Shown: positions 25,686 through 28,310 of the stretch, piece by piece
Position numbering within the stretch: the stretch's first letter is position 1
Layout of the letters: each line of letters starts with the position of its first letter
Assembly: GCA_019137255.1 (NCBI GenBank)
Contig: WPDH01000097.1
Location: 1-28,310, forward strand
Direction: 5' to 3'
From: Corinectria fuckeliana
Taxonomy: Eukaryota; Ascomycota; Sordariomycetes; Hypocreales; Nectriaceae
DNA: 28,310 bases
The notes under the pieces: generated by a model
The model's input: the letters and a program-made list of their open reading frames with translations, nothing else
Told to the model about the DNA's origin: nothing
The model's database searches: none
Position numbers and translations under genes: made by a program

Positions 25686-25841
25686 CCCCGGTTTCTATCC
25701 TGCCACACTCTGGTTTCTGTCCTGCCACACTCTGGTTTCTGTTCTACTCTTTCTTTTAGTACTCTAGTTTCTATTCTACTTTTTCTTTTAATACTCTAGT
25801 TTTTATTCTACTTTTTCTTCTAGTACTCTAGTTTCTTATTA
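25686..25841. repeat. 22/32-bp minisatellite at right edge of the gene island
   Basis: Two 22-bp units (25686-25707, 25708-25729) based on CTCTGGTTTCTGTCCTGCCA are followed by three 32-bp units (25730-25761, 25762-25793, 25794-25825) with an extra CTTTTAGTA-type stretch, and a partial unit. The TGG and CTGCCACA words of the left units become TAG and CTACTT in the right ones. The base change is again directed towards the RIP block. Confidence 0.9.
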
Positions 25842-25976
25842 CAGCCCGGGTTAAAACTAGACAGTTATAACTAGTAGAACTATTTTAGTACTTACTTTTT
25901 ACTTGTTAAAACTATAAGCTAACTATATAACTTTAGCTAGGCTTATATTAAAGCTTATAAAAAAACTTACAGCTTA
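25842..25976. repeat. RIP-mutated AT-rich DNA
   Basis: AT-rich sequence up to the target duplication of the next insertion. A CCCGGG at 25845-25850 is the last GC-rich word. No gene is seen. Confidence 0.6.
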
Positions 25977-25994
25977 TAAGTAAGCTTAAGCTTA
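25977..25994. other. 18-bp target-site duplication, left
   Basis: TAAGTAAGCTTAAGCTTA here is repeated exactly at 26466-26483, on either side of the fullest short-element copy. Confidence 0.85.
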
Positions 25995-26465
25995 TTATTT
26001 ATTTATTTATACTTTATAGACCTAAAAGGTAGATAGTGCTTTTATTCTATATAGATATAAGAAAAACTATAAAATTAGATAAAAACCTATATTCTTTATA
26101 TAATAGACCCAGGTTAGGCCTCTTATGCTATTATTACATATAAGTAGATAGTCCTTTTACTAGGACTAGAGTCATCTTATTTCCTAGAGGGCTAGGAAAA
26201 AATTAAAGAGAGAGAAAGAGAAAAAGAGATAAGAAAAAAAGAGAAAAAAGAAAAAAGAGGTAAAAAAGGGAGAAATAGTTAACTAGATGTTAAGCATCTA
26301 GTCTGCTATAAGAGCAGAGCGGTTAAGTATTAGGATCATACCAGCTGGGCGTGTCTAGGTTACTTTGTAGTTACAGCTGAGAGCTTAGGATTTTAAGTGG
26401 GCAGAACCAGCTGCTAGTGGGTCAGCTAGCTGTTAGTGGGTTAGCTAGTAGCGCAGTTGTTAGTG
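25995..26465 (-). mobile_element. SINE-like short element, copy 2 (fullest, 471 bp)
   Basis: Orientation is minus: the (AAAT)n-type tail is at the left (25995-26010) and the 5' end at 26465. An exact 18-bp duplication flanks it. From 5' to 3' it holds a 19-bp tandem pair (26411-26448), a segment with tRNA-like control-box words, a homopurine tract of about 80 bases on the plus strand (26198-26276), and a 3' part ending before the tail. It is the least RIP-mutated copy, still rich in CA, TG and CG at its 5' half. It has no coding capacity. Tail, long target duplication and 5' truncation of other copies are the marks of a LINE-mobilised SINE. Class assignment is inferred; the partner LINE is not identified. 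Confidence 0.8.
26411..26448. repeat. two tandem 19-bp units in the short element
   Basis: CTGCTAGTGGGTCAGCTAG is followed directly by CTGTTAGTGGGTTAGCTAG; they differ by two transitions. Copy 1 at 17785 keeps only one unit, so the number varies within the family. Confidence 0.9.
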
Positions 26466-26483
26466 TAAGTAAGCTTAAGCTTA
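26466..26483. other. 18-bp target-site duplication, right
   Basis: Exact repeat of 25977-25994. Confidence 0.85.
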
Positions 26484-26562
26484 CTATTATTAACTCTTAA
26501 GAAGTATATAAATATACTCTCTTAGTACTTTTATAAAGATAGTCTTACTAGCTATTAATAAT
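26484..26562. repeat. AT-rich spacer before element A copy 2
   Basis: 79 bp of RIP-mutated sequence that does not match the left flank of element A copy 1. Confidence 0.5.
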
Positions 26563-27145
26563 ACTTATTTATTTATTTATTTATATACTATTTTAACTTT
26601 ATAGTTATTTAAACCTTCTTCTAAGTAGCTTAAACTAGTTTATAATAAAAAAGAAAAACCTAATAATAAGCTATAAGATAAAAAAACCTTTTACTACTCT
26701 TACCTAAAAGAGAAGTAAGTTAAGCTTTATATATATATATAGTAATATAAGTTATAAGTAAGTTTACTTTATAAGAAAAGCTAGTTATATACTTATATTA
26801 ATAAATTCTTATAAGGCTTAGCTTAAATTATATATTAAAACTTATTTAGTCTTAAAATAAGTCTAAATTACTTATATTACTTATCTTTCTTATCTTTTTA
26901 AGTATTATTTTTATTACTACTTAGTATTAATATACTTTCTTTTACTTTTAAAAGTATTTACTTTTTAAATTAGTTAATTAGTCTAAATACTACTAAGACT
27001 AAACCTAAGTCTAAACTAGCTTAAAACTATTTTAAAAGCTATTTAAGCCTCTTTTAAGCTAAGTAGTTTAATATTATAGTTAGTATTAGTATTAGTATTA
27101 GTACTATTATTATATCTTATAGTAAGTATATTATATAGTTATACT

Positions 27146-27160
27146 ACTTATTTAAAATAC
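27146..27160. other. 15-bp target-site duplication, left
   Basis: ACTTATTTAAAATAC, repeated exactly at 27581-27595. The uninterrupted site in element A copy 1 is ACTTACTTAAGATAC at 6687-6701. Confidence 0.9.
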
Positions 27161-27580
27161 AGTTCTACCCACTTAAAATCCCAAGCTCTTAGCTATAACT
27201 ATAAAGCAACCTAAACTCACTTAGCTAGTATAATCCTAATACTTAACCGCTCTACTCTTATAGTAGACTAAGCGCTTAATATTTAGTTAACTATTTCTCT
27301 CTTCTTTACCTCTTTTTTTCTTTTTATTCCTCTTTTTCTTTTTCTCTTTCTTTCTTTCTCTCTTTTTAACTTTTTTTTTAGCTCTTTAGGAAATAAGATA
27401 ACTTTAGTTCTAGTAAAAGGACTATTTACTTATATATAGTAATAGTATAAGAGGCTTAACCTAGGTTTACTATATAAAAGATATAAGTTTTTATTTAATT
27501 TTATAGTTTTTCTTATATCTATATAAAATAAAAGTATTATTTACCTTTTAGGTTTATAAAGTATAAATAAATAAATAAAT
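27161..27580 (+). mobile_element. SINE-like short element, copy 3 (420 bp, 5'-truncated)
   Basis: Plus orientation, starting at AGTTCTACCCACTT, which corresponds to 26408 and leftwards in copy 2. The 5' tandem units are therefore missing. It carries the homopyrimidine tract at about 27290-27385 and ends in four AAAT units (27565-27580). Exact 15-bp target duplications flank it, and the empty site is present in element A copy 1. This is the best-proven insertion of the family in the window. Confidence 0.9.
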
Positions 27581-27595
27581 ACTTATTTAAAATAC
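27581..27595. other. 15-bp target-site duplication, right
   Basis: Exact repeat of 27146-27160. After it element A resumes with TAAATTATATAAGTC, matching TAAACTATATAGGTC at 6702-6716. Confidence 0.9.
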
Positions 27596-27684
27596 TAAAT
27601 TATATAAGTCTTTTTATATAAATATTTCTTATTTATTTTTACTTTTTTTATATTATATAATATATATAAGATTATATTAAGTAT

Positions 27685-27700
27685 AGCTTATTATAATTAT
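27685..27700. other. 16-bp target-site duplication, left
   Basis: AGCTTATTATAATTAT, repeated exactly at 28073-28088. The corresponding uninterrupted place in copy 1 is around 6789-6806. Confidence 0.85.
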
Positions 27701-28072
27701 TATTATTATTTATTTATTTTTACTTTATAAACCTAAAAGGTAAATAGTACTTTTATTTTATATAGATATAAGAAAAACTATAAAATTAGATAAAAACTTA
27801 TATTCTTTATATAGTAGGCCTAGGTTAAGCCTCTTATACTATTACTATATATAAGTAAATAGTTCTTTTTGCTAAGACTAGAGTTATCTTATTTTCTAGA
27901 GGGCTAGAAAAAAATTAAAAAGAGGGAAAGAGAAAAGAGAAAAGAGAAAGAGAAAAGAAAAAAGAGAAAAAAGAAAAAAAGAGATAAAAAAGAGAGAAAT
28001 AGTTAACTAAATATTAAGTACTTAATTTACTATAAGAGTAGAGCAGTTAAGTGTTAAGATTATAATAGCTAG
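27701..28072 (-). mobile_element. SINE-like short element, copy 4 (372 bp, 5'-truncated)
   Basis: Minus orientation with the TATTT-rich tail at the left (27701-27720) and a truncated 5' end at 28072, about 60 bp further into the element than copy 3. The plus strand has a homopurine tract at about 27908-28000. Exact 16-bp target duplications flank it. It is RIP-mutated more strongly than copy 2: for example GAGCGGTTAAG in copy 2 corresponds to GAGCAGTTAAG here. Confidence 0.88.
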
Positions 28073-28088
28073 AGCTTATTATAATTAT
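28073..28088. other. 16-bp target-site duplication, right
   Basis: Exact repeat of 27685-27700; element A continues after it to the end of the window. Confidence 0.85.
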
Positions 28089-28310
28089 AATATACTAAGA
28101 GAATCTTATTATAAAAAGTAAAATAAATTATATTTTTTATATAATAAGCTCTCTTATAATAGTTATACTTAGCTTATTTCTAATAATATTATATAATATA
28201 TTCTAAGTAAAAATACTTAAAGTATTACTTAAGTTAAATTCTTTTTAAGTAAAACTTAGTCTAATATATTTTTATAATTATAATTATATTTTAGTTATAA
28301 AGTTTATTTA

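Larger units (their letters stand above)
26563..28310. mobile_element. element A, copy 2, with two nested insertions, runs off the window
   Basis: Begins with a TTTA run and aligns with copy 1 through 26583-27160, 27596-27684 and 28089-28310. It is interrupted by short elements at 27161-27580 and 27701-28072. It lacks the gypsy insertion, so it carries the empty site for that event near 28100. It shows very strong RIP, more than the elements inserted into it show at their best-preserved parts. Class unknown; the window ends before its right end. Confidence 0.75.

Overview
The window looks like genomic DNA of a filamentous ascomycete (Pezizomycotina). Three things suggest this. About 20 kb of the window is extremely AT-rich repeat DNA in which CA, TG and CG are nearly absent and TA is dominant, the footprint of repeat-induced point mutation (RIP). 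The genes that can be modelled carry short introns of 46-60 bp with fungal splice signals. The recognisable protein families are of fungal type. The species cannot be named from the sequence.

Layout. (1) 1-6086: a long (AAT)n array at the window edge, then about 5.9 kb of RIP-mutated repeat debris with no protein I can identify. (2) 6087-17482: an old repeat ('element A', unknown class), split by a 9.39-kb Ty3/gypsy LTR retrotransposon on the minus strand (6823-16214). This has two 384-bp LTRs, a 5-bp AGGAT target duplication, and a pol fossil with reverse transcriptase, RNase H, integrase and a chromodomain-like end. An unexplained extra sense-strand ORF fossil lies next to its 3' LTR. (3) 17483-18184: AT-rich DNA with a gapped copy of a short interspersed element. 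(4) 18185-25841: a 7.7-kb island of normal base composition, bounded on both sides by a minisatellite whose units become more AT-rich towards the RIP block. The island holds a compact protein-kinase-like gene, a small cysteine-rich protein gene, a two-exon gene for a Pro/Gln-rich protein with an acidic tail, a decayed gene of a fungal hypothetical family, and small duplicated segments. All three gene models lie on the minus strand. (5) 25842-28310: AT-rich DNA with a second copy of element A carrying two short-element insertions, and another short element just before it.

The most informative structure is the nesting. The two element A copies serve as each other's empty-site control, so one gypsy insertion and two short-element insertions can be placed to within a few bases, with target duplications of 5, 15 and 16 bp. 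A third short element has an 18-bp duplication. These short elements end in (AAAT)n, vary at the other end and contain a homopurine tract, as expected of a LINE-mobilised SINE family. No cellular pathway links the island genes. The region reads as a small gene-bearing island inside a transposon-rich, RIP-mutated compartment.
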